From positions 1 to 20,097 of the forward strand of contig MFBL01000056.1 of NCBI GenBank assembly GCA_001774945.1: a stretch of DNA of 20,097 nucleotides, written 5' to 3'. A model generated the notes under the pieces. It made no database searches. It saw nothing but the letters and a program-made list of their open reading frames with translations, and was not told the origin of the DNA. The translations under genes were made by a program, and so were the position numbers. The number at the start of each line of letters is the position of its first letter. Positions within the stretch are counted from its first letter, which is position 1. This document shows positions 12,796 to 19,191 of this stretch, one piece after another. The stretch is from Candidatus Curtissbacteria bacterium RIFCSPHIGHO2_12_FULL_41_17. Lineage in GTDB: Bacteria; Patescibacteriota; Microgenomatia; Curtissbacterales; GWA2-41-24.

Positions 12796-13434
12796 ATGCA
12801 TAACGCAATTCTTTTCGATCTCGACGGAACGCTCGTTGATAGTTTAGGGTTTTATCTTCAGGCACACCAAAAAACCTTAAAAGGTTACAACATCCGTCTG
12901 ACGCCAGCGGAAATTGTCCGAAACTGTTTTGGCGTAACTGAACAAGCGATTGCGGATAAATTTGGGTTAACACTTGAACAATTCAGGGCAAAATACCTCG
13001 GAAATGTCAGGAGTTTCATGAAGCATGTGAGACTTTTTCCGCATGCGTTGGAAATTCTCAATCTAGCAAAAGATAACGGAATTAAACTTGCAGTTATGAG
13101 TTTTGCATACAGCTGGTATGTAAATGAAATACTCTCACTTTTAAAGATTAGGGATTATTTTCAGTCGATTCTCGGCTTTAACGATGTCACCAAGCCAAAG
13201 CCTGATCCTGAAATAGTTTTAAAATCCTGTGAAATACTTGGTGTCGCCCCACAGGGGTCTTTATCGATCGGAGATGCCAAGAGTGACATTACAATGGGAA
13301 AAGCGGCTGGCACAAGAACAGCACTGTTTATTCCCAAGCAGAACAGTGTCTTTTATGATTTTGCCGATTTGAAACAGACTGATCCGGATTTTGTAATTGA
13401 AGACCTTGGAGAATTACGTAAATTAATTAATTGA
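12796..13434 (+). CDS. HAD-IA phosphatase, phosphoglycolate phosphatase-like
   Basis: 212 aa soluble hydrolase. Motif I FDLDGTLVDS (D8, D10), helical cap (about 17-85), motif II MSFAYS (S102), motif III in TKPKPDPE (K133), motif IV SIGDAKSDI (D160, D164). This is the complete catalytic set of subfamily IA, which includes Gph, beta-phosphoglucomutase and pyrophosphatase PpaX. The cap does not show features that would name the substrate. The C-terminus DPDFVIEDLGELRKLIN matches the common 'aDyvi.sl.eL' ending of the family. ATG 12796 has GGAGG 19 nt upstream, too far to be a typical ribosome binding site. Confidence 0.88.
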   Translation: MHNAILFDLDGTLVDSLGFYLQAHQKTLKGYNIRLTPAEIVRNCFGVTEQAIADKFGLTLEQFRAKYLGNVRSFMKHVRLFPHALEILNLAKDNGIKLAVMSFAYSWYVNEILSLLKIRDYFQSILGFNDVTKPKPDPEIVLKSCEILGVAPQGSLSIGDAKSDITMGKAAGTRTALFIPKQNSVFYDFADLKQTDPDFVIEDLGELRKLIN

Positions 13435-13473
13435 ATCTACTGCTAATCTTTTTCATTCTGTTATATTAGTTCT

Positions 13474-13614
13474 ATGTTTTCTTTGGCCCAAAACTATCTA
13501 CCCCGCGGATTTTGGGGCGATGAGGCCTGGACTTCTTTAATTTCCCAGCTTCCCTATTTCCAGATGCTTAAAACAACGGCTGCTGAAAGTTATTTAGGAG
13601 ATAAGTTAGATTAA
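13474..13614 (+). pseudogene. 5' fragment of a GT-C glycosyltransferase gene
   Basis: 46 codons from ATG 13474 to TAA. The reading NYLPRGFWGDEAWTSLISQL and the following PYFQMLKTTAAE are nearly identical to the N-terminus of the intact gene at 14981, including the catalytic Asp-Glu pair; then it diverges (SYLGDKLD-stop) where the intact protein has the conserved FHPPAYY. The upstream TATATTAGTTCT is also shared with the intact gene. Only the 5' end was duplicated or retained. A 46-aa peptide could still be made. Confidence 0.75.
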
Positions 13615-13626
13615 ATCATTCAAAAA

Positions 13627-13971
13627 ATGTCAAAGACTTTGCAAGAAATTGAGGACCAGTATTTAGCTCAAGGGCTAAGGGGAGAAGATTTTCGAAAAGC
13701 ACTTGAGACTGACAAGGAGTTTCAGGTTCTTCTCAAAAAACGTAAAGCAAAAATCAGAAAAAAGTACGAAATAACTGAGAAGGAAGAAAAAGAATATTTA
13801 CTTCCAAATGAAGAGGATTACCAGATCCTTGCAATGATTAAAGATCTGGAAAGGAAAGATCTTAAGGTGTATGACAAAGAACTTGTGGAACTGATCAAGA
13901 GTCAGCTACTAAGAGAGTGGAGAGAACCGCTCTTGAAAAAGCTGAGAGAAATCGGAGAAAAGTATACTTAA
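13627..13971 (+). CDS. Small charged helical protein, CPR-type, function unknown
   Basis: 114 aa, no signal or membrane helix, rich in Lys/Glu and predicted almost fully helical. Recognisable segments are YLAQGLRGEDFRKALETDKEF near the N-terminus, YLLPNEEDYQILAMIKDLE in the middle and LIKSQLLREWREPLLKKL near the end. From memory, proteins of this pattern recur in Microgenomates-like genomes without a known role; no search was possible. It starts 13 nt after the glycosyltransferase fragment stop, without a Shine-Dalgarno, and its stop is 2 nt from that of the convergent transporter. Confidence 0.7.
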   Translation: MSKTLQEIEDQYLAQGLRGEDFRKALETDKEFQVLLKKRKAKIRKKYEITEKEEKEYLLPNEEDYQILAMIKDLERKDLKVYDKELVELIKSQLLREWREPLLKKLREIGEKYT

Positions 13972-13973
13972 AT

Positions 13974-14867
13974 TTATTTTCTGGCAAAAAATAGGAAGAC
14001 TATTCCAATCAAGGTAAACACAAAGCCCAGCGCAATATTTTTATAGTATTTTTTAAGATCAATTTCTTTAAAAACCAAAATTCCTATTAAGACTGTCCAG
14101 AAGGCATTCATCTGAATGATGGTAAAGCTTATTGATACGTCCAAAAATCTATAAGAAAAAAGCTGGAAGAGGCTTGCCCCTAAATATAAAATGCCTGCAC
14201 TAAGGCTCAAGAGGAGCTCTTTTTTTGAAGTTTGGAATGTTTCTTTCATTTTCTTTGTCAGAAAAATAAAAATCAGCATTCCTAAAAAAATGGATATACT
14301 CCATACAACTTGTTGTGAATAAATGCCGACATTTGATGTAACGTATTTTTGGATGACCGCAACGCTGCCAAAGCCTATCCCGGCTAAAGTCCCCAGGTAA
14401 ACCCCTTTCAAATTTATTTTTTTGCTTTCTGTGGTTGCAGTTAAAAATACTGCTGAGACAAAAATAGCGATTGCGGCCAGAATTGCAAAAATGGGGTTTG
14501 TGGTTGCAAATTCTCCGAGAATCAGGAGTCCCAAAATAGCGGCAATTGGCCCCTGCAAATTTTTCCATTGATTAGATCTCGAAAGACCAATGTAGTCGAT
14601 TGCCGTTACAAATAAAACAAATGAAACTGCCCAAATTATTCCGGCAGCAACAGACCACAAGAGTACAAAAGAAATTGTTTCATGAAAATTGATTAAGGGC
14701 TGGAACATATAGAGAGTAATTGCACTTACTGCAAATCCGAAAGACATAATGAAACTAAAAGTTATTGGAGAAAGCTTGCTTAGTTTTCTTGGGACAATAT
14801 AAAAGCTGAAGAAAAGAGAGCTAATGAGGGCTAAACCAAATCCTGCGAGATTTGTATTGAAGGGCAT
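13974..14867 (-). CDS. DMT-superfamily transporter (EamA/GRP-like, ten helices)
   Basis: 297 aa with about ten hydrophobic helices in two five-helix halves, the EamA internal duplication. The end of half one reads FVTAIDYIGLSRSNQWKNLQGPIAAILGLLILGE and half two SYRFLDVSISFTIIQMNAFWTVLIGILVFKE; the (hydrophobic-PIxAxxGxxxxGE) motif is typical. The IGLSRSNQWKNLQG variant is closer to the glucose/ribose-porter-like branch than to RhtA-type exporters (inference), so sugars or small metabolites are plausible substrates. Start ATG has TATACT 6 nt upstream with a TGn extension, giving an extended -10 and a leaderless start. Confidence 0.85.
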   Translation of the reverse strand: MPFNTNLAGFGLALISSLFFSFYIVPRKLSKLSPITFSFIMSFGFAVSAITLYMFQPLINFHETISFVLLWSVAAGIIWAVSFVLFVTAIDYIGLSRSNQWKNLQGPIAAILGLLILGEFATTNPIFAILAAIAIFVSAVFLTATTESKKINLKGVYLGTLAGIGFGSVAVIQKYVTSNVGIYSQQVVWSISIFLGMLIFIFLTKKMKETFQTSKKELLLSLSAGILYLGASLFQLFSYRFLDVSISFTIIQMNAFWTVLIGILVFKEIDLKKYYKNIALGFVFTLIGIVFLFFARK

Positions 14868-14873
14868 GAAGAA

Positions 14874-14882
14874 AGTATAGCA
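14874..14882 (-). promoter_or_regulatory. Extended -10 promoter of the DMT transporter gene
   Basis: Minus strand TGC-TATACT, ending 6 nt before the ATG at 14867. The TGn extension can compensate for the absence of a recognisable -35. Confidence 0.45.
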
Positions 14883-14917
14883 AAAGGAAATTATTTATTA
14901 TCTTTCTAAAAAGCCTT

Positions 14918-14929
14918 ACCTTATAAGGT
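14918..14929. repeat. Perfect 12-bp palindrome ACCTTATAAGGT
   Basis: Self-complementary over all 12 bases, in the gap between the divergent DMT transporter and GT-C glycosyltransferase genes, about 50 nt from each start. Could be a dimeric regulator site; no further evidence. Confidence 0.35.
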
Positions 14930-14980
14930 CCCACCTCACGCAGTAGCCGAGGTCGTATCTTGTGCGCTATATTAGTTCTA

Positions 14981-16297
14981 GTGTTTTTGCTAACACAAAA
15001 TTATCTGACGCGTGGATTTTGGGGGGATGAGGCCTGGACTTCTTTGATTTCCCAACTTCCCTATCTGCAAATGTTAAAGACAACAGCTGCCGACTTTCAT
15101 CCGCCGGCTTATTATTCGGTAATTGAGTTAGTTTACAAGTTCTTGCCGCCGACAGAAATTGTCACCAGATCTGTTTCAATTATCTTTTACTTTCTGACAT
15201 TGTTTTTAGTTTACAAATTGGCAAGCGAAATTAAAGGGAGATTATTCGGCGTAATCTCAACCGCGGTTGTCGCTTTAAATCCCATCTTTTTTACCTACGC
15301 ATTTGAGGCAAGAAACTACACTATGTTTGCTTTTGCCGCAACCGGGTCAACCTACTTTTTGATTAAACTCTCAGAGGCTTTTAATAAATGGAGGGCTTTG
15401 GGATTTGTTATTTTTTCAACCCTTGGAATTTACACCCACTATTACATGTTTTTTACTTTGGCCGCACAGGGACTTTATCTACTTCTTTTCGACCGTAAAA
15501 TTTTTATAAAAATGGTCGGGCTTTATATAGCAGTTGGAATTTTATATCTTCCTTGGGTTCCGTTTTTATACCACCAACTGACCTCAGTAAAAGCAAGTTA
15601 CTGGATCGGAGGCATTGATAAAAGAACCCATTTTGAGGCTCTGCTTCGGATTTTAGGCGGCGAACACTCTAATGCCTTTCGCCCTTGGCTATTTGGCCTT
15701 TCGACATTTCTGCTTCTAGCCGGAATAATCCAGCATGCCCTAAGACACCATTTTGAAAAACCTTATCTTTTAATATGGCTTTGGGCGACGATTCCGTTTA
15801 TTTTGGCCAGTCTGCCCGGCCTCAAAATTGATGGAGTTAATTTGCCTTTTAGGCCAATCTTTTTTTGGCGATATTTAATAAATGCTTCGGTACCCTTGGC
15901 GATGGTCATGATCCATACAAGCCAAAAATTTCCGAAAGTTTTCTTTTATGCAGCAGTTGCGGTTTTGATCTTTTTAAGTATTGCCATTGACGTTGCGACA
16001 TTTAAACGTTTCCCCTACACTTTCCGGCAGGTATATGAGCAAAAAATTGTCGGTGACATTCGCGATAATGATAAAATTGTGACAGTTTTGCCATCCTTTG
16101 CCGAAGTTTTATATTATCGCAACCGGTTTGGTTTTGAAAACGAATTAATAGTTTTGCCGGAAGGGATAGTTACTTTTTCTGGAAAAAGTCTTTTGGATGC
16201 TTATGTTGAAAATGGGGTTGTTAGAATTGCCGAAAAAATAGATGGGCGGTATTTTGAGATGACTCCCGGGCCATCAATAACAGTTCATAGTCGATAG
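14981..16297 (+). CDS. GT-C fold glycosyltransferase (PMT/ArnT-like)
   Basis: About 438 aa from GTG 14981. An in-frame TTG at 14960 would add seven residues, but the decayed copy at 13474 has ATG exactly at the GTG position and TATATT lies 7 nt upstream, so GTG is favoured. GT-C enzymes transfer sugars from polyprenyl-phosphate carriers on the outer membrane face. Visible: FWGDEAW (D16-E17, catalytic acidic pair in the first external loop), FHPPAYY (conserved HPP loop), and about ten helices. The C-terminal 110 residues form an extracytoplasmic domain. The first helix is unusually short compared with relatives, because few residues precede the DE motif. The gene ends 13 nt before a second GT-C gene. 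Acceptor and sugar unknown. Confidence 0.85.
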   Translation: MFLLTQNYLTRGFWGDEAWTSLISQLPYLQMLKTTAADFHPPAYYSVIELVYKFLPPTEIVTRSVSIIFYFLTLFLVYKLASEIKGRLFGVISTAVVALNPIFFTYAFEARNYTMFAFAATGSTYFLIKLSEAFNKWRALGFVIFSTLGIYTHYYMFFTLAAQGLYLLLFDRKIFIKMVGLYIAVGILYLPWVPFLYHQLTSVKASYWIGGIDKRTHFEALLRILGGEHSNAFRPWLFGLSTFLLLAGIIQHALRHHFEKPYLLIWLWATIPFILASLPGLKIDGVNLPFRPIFFWRYLINASVPLAMVMIHTSQKFPKVFFYAAVAVLIFLSIAIDVATFKRFPYTFRQVYEQKIVGDIRDNDKIVTVLPSFAEVLYYRNRFGFENELIVLPEGIVTFSGKSLLDAYVENGVVRIAEKIDGRYFEMTPGPSITVHSR

Positions 16298-16305
16298 TTC
16301 ATAGT
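16282..16305. repeat. Direct repeat AGTTCATAGT x2 at the junction of two GT-C genes
   Basis: AGTTCATAGT at 16282-16291 and 16296-16305, period 14. The first copy encodes the last residues of the upstream protein and the second spans its stop codon. Confidence 0.5.
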
Positions 16306-16310
16306 AATAA

Positions 16311-17792
16311 ATGAGAAAACATTATTTAATCTTCACTTTGATTCTATTCTTAACCTTCTTATTTCGACTGCCATCATTATTCGAACCGTTCTGGTATGGC
16401 GATGAAGGTATTTTTGCGGCAGTTGCTAGAAATTTAAATCATGGGGGAATTCTCTATCAAACAGCCTGGGATAACAAGCCACCGATGATTTATTTAACAT
16501 ATGCTGCCATTTTTAAAGCTTTTGGTGTTTCAATGTTTTGGCTAAGGTTGGTAGCAGCAATTGTTGTTCTTTCAACAGCAGCAGTAATTTACGAGATCAC
16601 AGAGGCGGTCATTGGAAAAGTAAGGGCGCTTGCGGCAACTTTTATTTTCGGTTTTTTGGTGTCGCTTAGGATTATTGAGGGGAATCTGGCATTGACGGAA
16701 ATATTCATGATACTGCCGATTTCTGTTGCAATGCTCTTTGCCGTTAAGAGAAAATTTGACTTTATTTCACTTTTTGCGGCGGGCTTGCTCATTGCAATTA
16801 GTTCTCTTTACAAGCAGGTTGGGGCATTGGAAGCTGTGGCTTTAGGAATCTTTCTTTTTTTATACGAGCCAAAAATTTTCAATTTTGTTAAAAAAGGTTT
16901 TGTTCTTACTTTGGGCGTTGCTATCCCCTATGCTCTGGTATTTATATACTTTTTTCCAAAAGGGCTTTTGGACGATTACATTTTCGCAGCCTATACCTAC
17001 TACAGAATTTATCTTGGTGAAAGCCCCCAAAGAGCCCTTTTGATAAATACTCTCAAGTTCGCTCCAATTTTTGCGGTGGTTGGATACGGACTTTGGAAAA
17101 AATTTGTAAGTTCTCGACTTCGCTCGAACAATAATCAGATAGAGATATTTCACTTATTTTTGCTGTGGACGGCTTTTTCGTTTTTGGGAAGCTTTTTTTC
17201 GGGCAGGACTTACGGGCATTATCTGGTGCAGGCGGTACCGGCAACTTCGTTACTTCTTGCTTCTTGTAACTTTCGGCCAAAATTAAGGTCGATTCAGATT
17301 GCTTTTGCACTCTTTTTCTTTATCCCGATTATAATTTTGACCAAAATTCTTTTTTTTGATTTTCTTTCGGCGGGTCCTGTAAACCAGATTTCCTACTGGC
17401 AGAACTTTATTGCCTTTATGTCCGGTAAAAAAGGCCTTGACTCGTATAACAATTATTTTGACGGAAATGTTAACAGTATCATGGCACTTTCTGATTTTTT
17501 AAGCATAAATTCCGCCGCCGGCCAATATGTGTACATCTGGGGCGATTACCCGTGGCTTTATGCGATTGCCAATGTCAAAAATCCAACACGTTATGTAACT
17601 TCTTTTCATGTCTTTGGTGTTCCCCAAGGAAAAGAGGAAGTCATGACAAGTTTGGCGGAAAACCCGTCAGCTTATATTATTAAACCTCCAAATTCAATCG
17701 GATATTTTGAAACGCTTGAGCGACTGATTAATGATGAGTATACTTACCTGGTTGGTGTCGAGAATTCAAAGATATGGGCAAGATCAAGGTAG
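16311..17792 (+). CDS. GT-C fold glycosyltransferase (PMT_2/ArnT-like) with an in-frame repeat
   Basis: 493 aa integral membrane enzyme. The first helix (about 5-22) leads to EPFWYGDEGIFA (D31-E32 catalytic pair), and WDNKPPMIYL (D54, K56, PP) is the second conserved loop of the ArnT/PMT_2 family. About eleven helices to residue ~360 are followed by a soluble extracytoplasmic C-terminal domain (YIWGDYPWLYAIANVKNPTRY, then IIKPPN). Between two helices near residues 266-275, VSSRLRSNNN is encoded by the family A palindromic repeat. It overlaps the next gene by 19 nt. Same probable pathway as its upstream neighbour: adding sugars from a lipid-phosphate carrier to a surface glycan or protein. Confidence 0.88.
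   Translation: MRKHYLIFTLILFLTFLFRLPSLFEPFWYGDEGIFAAVARNLNHGGILYQTAWDNKPPMIYLTYAAIFKAFGVSMFWLRLVAAIVVLSTAAVIYEITEAVIGKVRALAATFIFGFLVSLRIIEGNLALTEIFMILPISVAMLFAVKRKFDFISLFAAGLLIAISSLYKQVGALEAVALGIFLFLYEPKIFNFVKKGFVLTLGVAIPYALVFIYFFPKGLLDDYIFAAYTYYRIYLGESPQRALLINTLKFAPIFAVVGYGLWKKFVSSRLRSNNNQIEIFHLFLLWTAFSFLGSFFSGRTYGHYLVQAVPATSLLLASCNFRPKLRSIQIAFALFFFIPIIILTKILFFDFLSAGPVNQISYWQNFIAFMSGKKGLDSYNNYFDGNVNSIMALSDFLSINSAAGQYVYIWGDYPWLYAIANVKNPTRYVTSFHVFGVPQGKEEVMTSLAENPSAYIIKPPNSIGYFETLERLINDEYTYLVGVENSKIWARSR
17108..17132. repeat. Palindromic repeat, family A, inside a GT-C gene
   Basis: AAGTTCTCGAC + ttc + GCTCGAACAAT. It matches the right half of the tatD insertion except for the spacer (3 versus 2 nt), and the inverted copy at 1911-1959 at both ends. 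It is translated in frame in a loop. Confidence 0.75.
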
Positions 17793-18106
17793 AAAATGGG
17801 GTTCTAATATTTTGTGTGGTTTCAATTCTGGCACAGGCTTCACTAATTCTTTCGGCAAGCGGCAAACTACCGCCGCAAATACCCATCTTTTATTCAAAAC
17901 CGTGGGGAGAACCGATGCTTGGACCACCAATTGCCCTTTGGATTTTGCCGGCAATTTCAACTGTTTCGTCACTAGTAAACTTCAGTTTAGCAACGTTCCT
18001 ATTTAAGGAAACGGGGTTTTTGACAAGAACCCTTTTTATAACAACATTTATCATAAATTCGATGACCCTTTATGATACTGGCAAAATCATTTCGCTTTTG
18101 ACATGA
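17774..18106 (+). CDS. Small integral membrane protein, function unknown
   Basis: 110 aa with three hydrophobic helices (about 8-30, 52-75, 84-103). Between helices 1 and 2 is LPPQIPIFYSKPWGEPMLGPP, a motif resembling the (L)PxxIPxH loop of DUF1648-type proteins. ATG 17774 lies within the 3' end of the glycosyltransferase gene (19-nt overlap in another frame), and the stop overlaps the start of the next gene by 4 nt, so it is tightly embedded in the glycan operon. It may be an accessory or scaffold subunit for neighbouring lipid-linked enzymes (inference). Confidence 0.72.
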   Translation: MGKIKVENGVLIFCVVSILAQASLILSASGKLPPQIPIFYSKPWGEPMLGPPIALWILPAISTVSSLVNFSLATFLFKETGFLTRTLFITTFIINSMTLYDTGKIISLLT

Positions 18107-19191
18107 CTTTAATTTTCGCATTTGGCGTTGCCTTGCTGCTGTCGCTGTTTTTAACACCGGTAACTGCCTATTTCGCCAGAAAATATAAATTCGTTGATGA
18201 CCCGAAAATCCACAGACATCCGGCAATTCTGCATAAAAAAATTATTCCGCGCGCCGGAGGAATACCTGTATATCTTGCCCTTCTTATTTCCTCACTTTTC
18301 TTCATACCCTTAAGCCCTAAGATTATCGGAATTTATCTTGGCGGTCTTATCTTAGTTTGCGTAGGAATTATTGATGACAGGCACGATTTGGGAAAGTCAG
18401 TTAAATTGTTAAGCCAAATCGTTAGCGCTTTAATTGTGGTTTTTTTTGGCGTTGGCATTGCTTTTATCACCAATCCGCTGTCGTTTATTCTGACGATGCC
18501 CGGTGCCGAGGTAATCAGGTTAGACACCATAAGGATTGTCTTTAATTTTTTTGGAGAACATTCAATATTAATTTTGGCCGACCTTTTTGCCGTATTGTGG
18601 ATTGTTTGGGTTATCAACATGGTCAATTTCTCGTCCGGTGTTGACGGGCAGATGCCCGGCATTGTTTTGATTACCCTGCTTGTCCTTTTTATTGCCAGCC
18701 TTCGTTTTGGTGCAACTGATCCAAGCCAGTTAGTAGTCAGTAAATTGGCAGCTGCCGGAATTGGTGCAACTTTGGGATTTTTATTTTTTAATTTTTACCC
18801 TGCCAGAATCTTCCCGGGAGATTCCGGTTCCTATTTTTTAGGTTATCTGGTTGCGGTCATTGCTATTCTTTCGGGGGCAAAAGTGGGCACGGCGATTTTG
18901 GTTATGGCCGTTCCACTTGTAGACGGTGTGTTTACAGTTATCAGACGAATTACCATGAAAAAGTCCCCATTTTTGGGTGATCGCTCTCATTTGCAGCATA
19001 AGCTTTTGGATTTGGGGCTTACGCAGCGGCAAGTTGCCTTGTTTTATTGGGGGCTGTGTGCTATTTTGGGGGCTGTCGCTTTAAGCCTTAATTCGCGCGG
19101 CAAATCGTTTGCGCTTTTAGTGATTGCTGTTATTATTTTAGGGGGACTACTTTGGCTAAATTCGAATTTACCTCAAAAGGGCCAAAAATAA
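18103..19191 (+). CDS. WecA/TagO/MraY-family polyprenyl-phosphate sugar-1-phosphate transferase
   Basis: 362 aa, about ten or eleven helices. It transfers a HexNAc-1-phosphate from UDP-sugar to a polyprenyl phosphate, the first committed step of a lipid-linked glycan. Motifs: RAGGIPVYLA near residue 50, IIDDRHDL (D91, D92, D95; Mg-binding DDxxD), NMVNFSSGVDGQMPG (N172, N175, D181), FPGDSGSYFLG (D240), and DRSHLQHKLLDLG (H296, H299) in the sugar-recognition loop. The SHxxH loop and lack of MraY-specific pentapeptide motifs favour WecA/TagO over MraY. NFSSG replaces the more common NFxDG. Downstream it overlaps the UbiA-family gene by 40 nt. Confidence 0.92.
   Translation: MTLIFAFGVALLLSLFLTPVTAYFARKYKFVDDPKIHRHPAILHKKIIPRAGGIPVYLALLISSLFFIPLSPKIIGIYLGGLILVCVGIIDDRHDLGKSVKLLSQIVSALIVVFFGVGIAFITNPLSFILTMPGAEVIRLDTIRIVFNFFGEHSILILADLFAVLWIVWVINMVNFSSGVDGQMPGIVLITLLVLFIASLRFGATDPSQLVVSKLAAAGIGATLGFLFFNFYPARIFPGDSGSYFLGYLVAVIAILSGAKVGTAILVMAVPLVDGVFTVIRRITMKKSPFLGDRSHLQHKLLDLGLTQRQVALFYWGLCAILGAVALSLNSRGKSFALLVIAVIILGGLLWLNSNLPQKGQK
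19144..19151 (+). promoter_or_regulatory. Shine-Dalgarno deciding the TTG start of the UbiA-family gene
   Basis: A purine run AGGGGGA ends about 5 nt before TTG 19152. It is inside the preceding gene, and is one of the few clear ribosome binding sites in the window, fitting an internal operon gene rather than a transcript start. Confidence 0.55.

Noticed and set aside
14200..14568. Open frame of about 122 codons overlapping the DMT transporter on the same strand
   Set aside because: It is a shifted-frame shadow of a ten-helix transporter; its Cys/His/Arg-rich composition is unlike neighbouring proteins.
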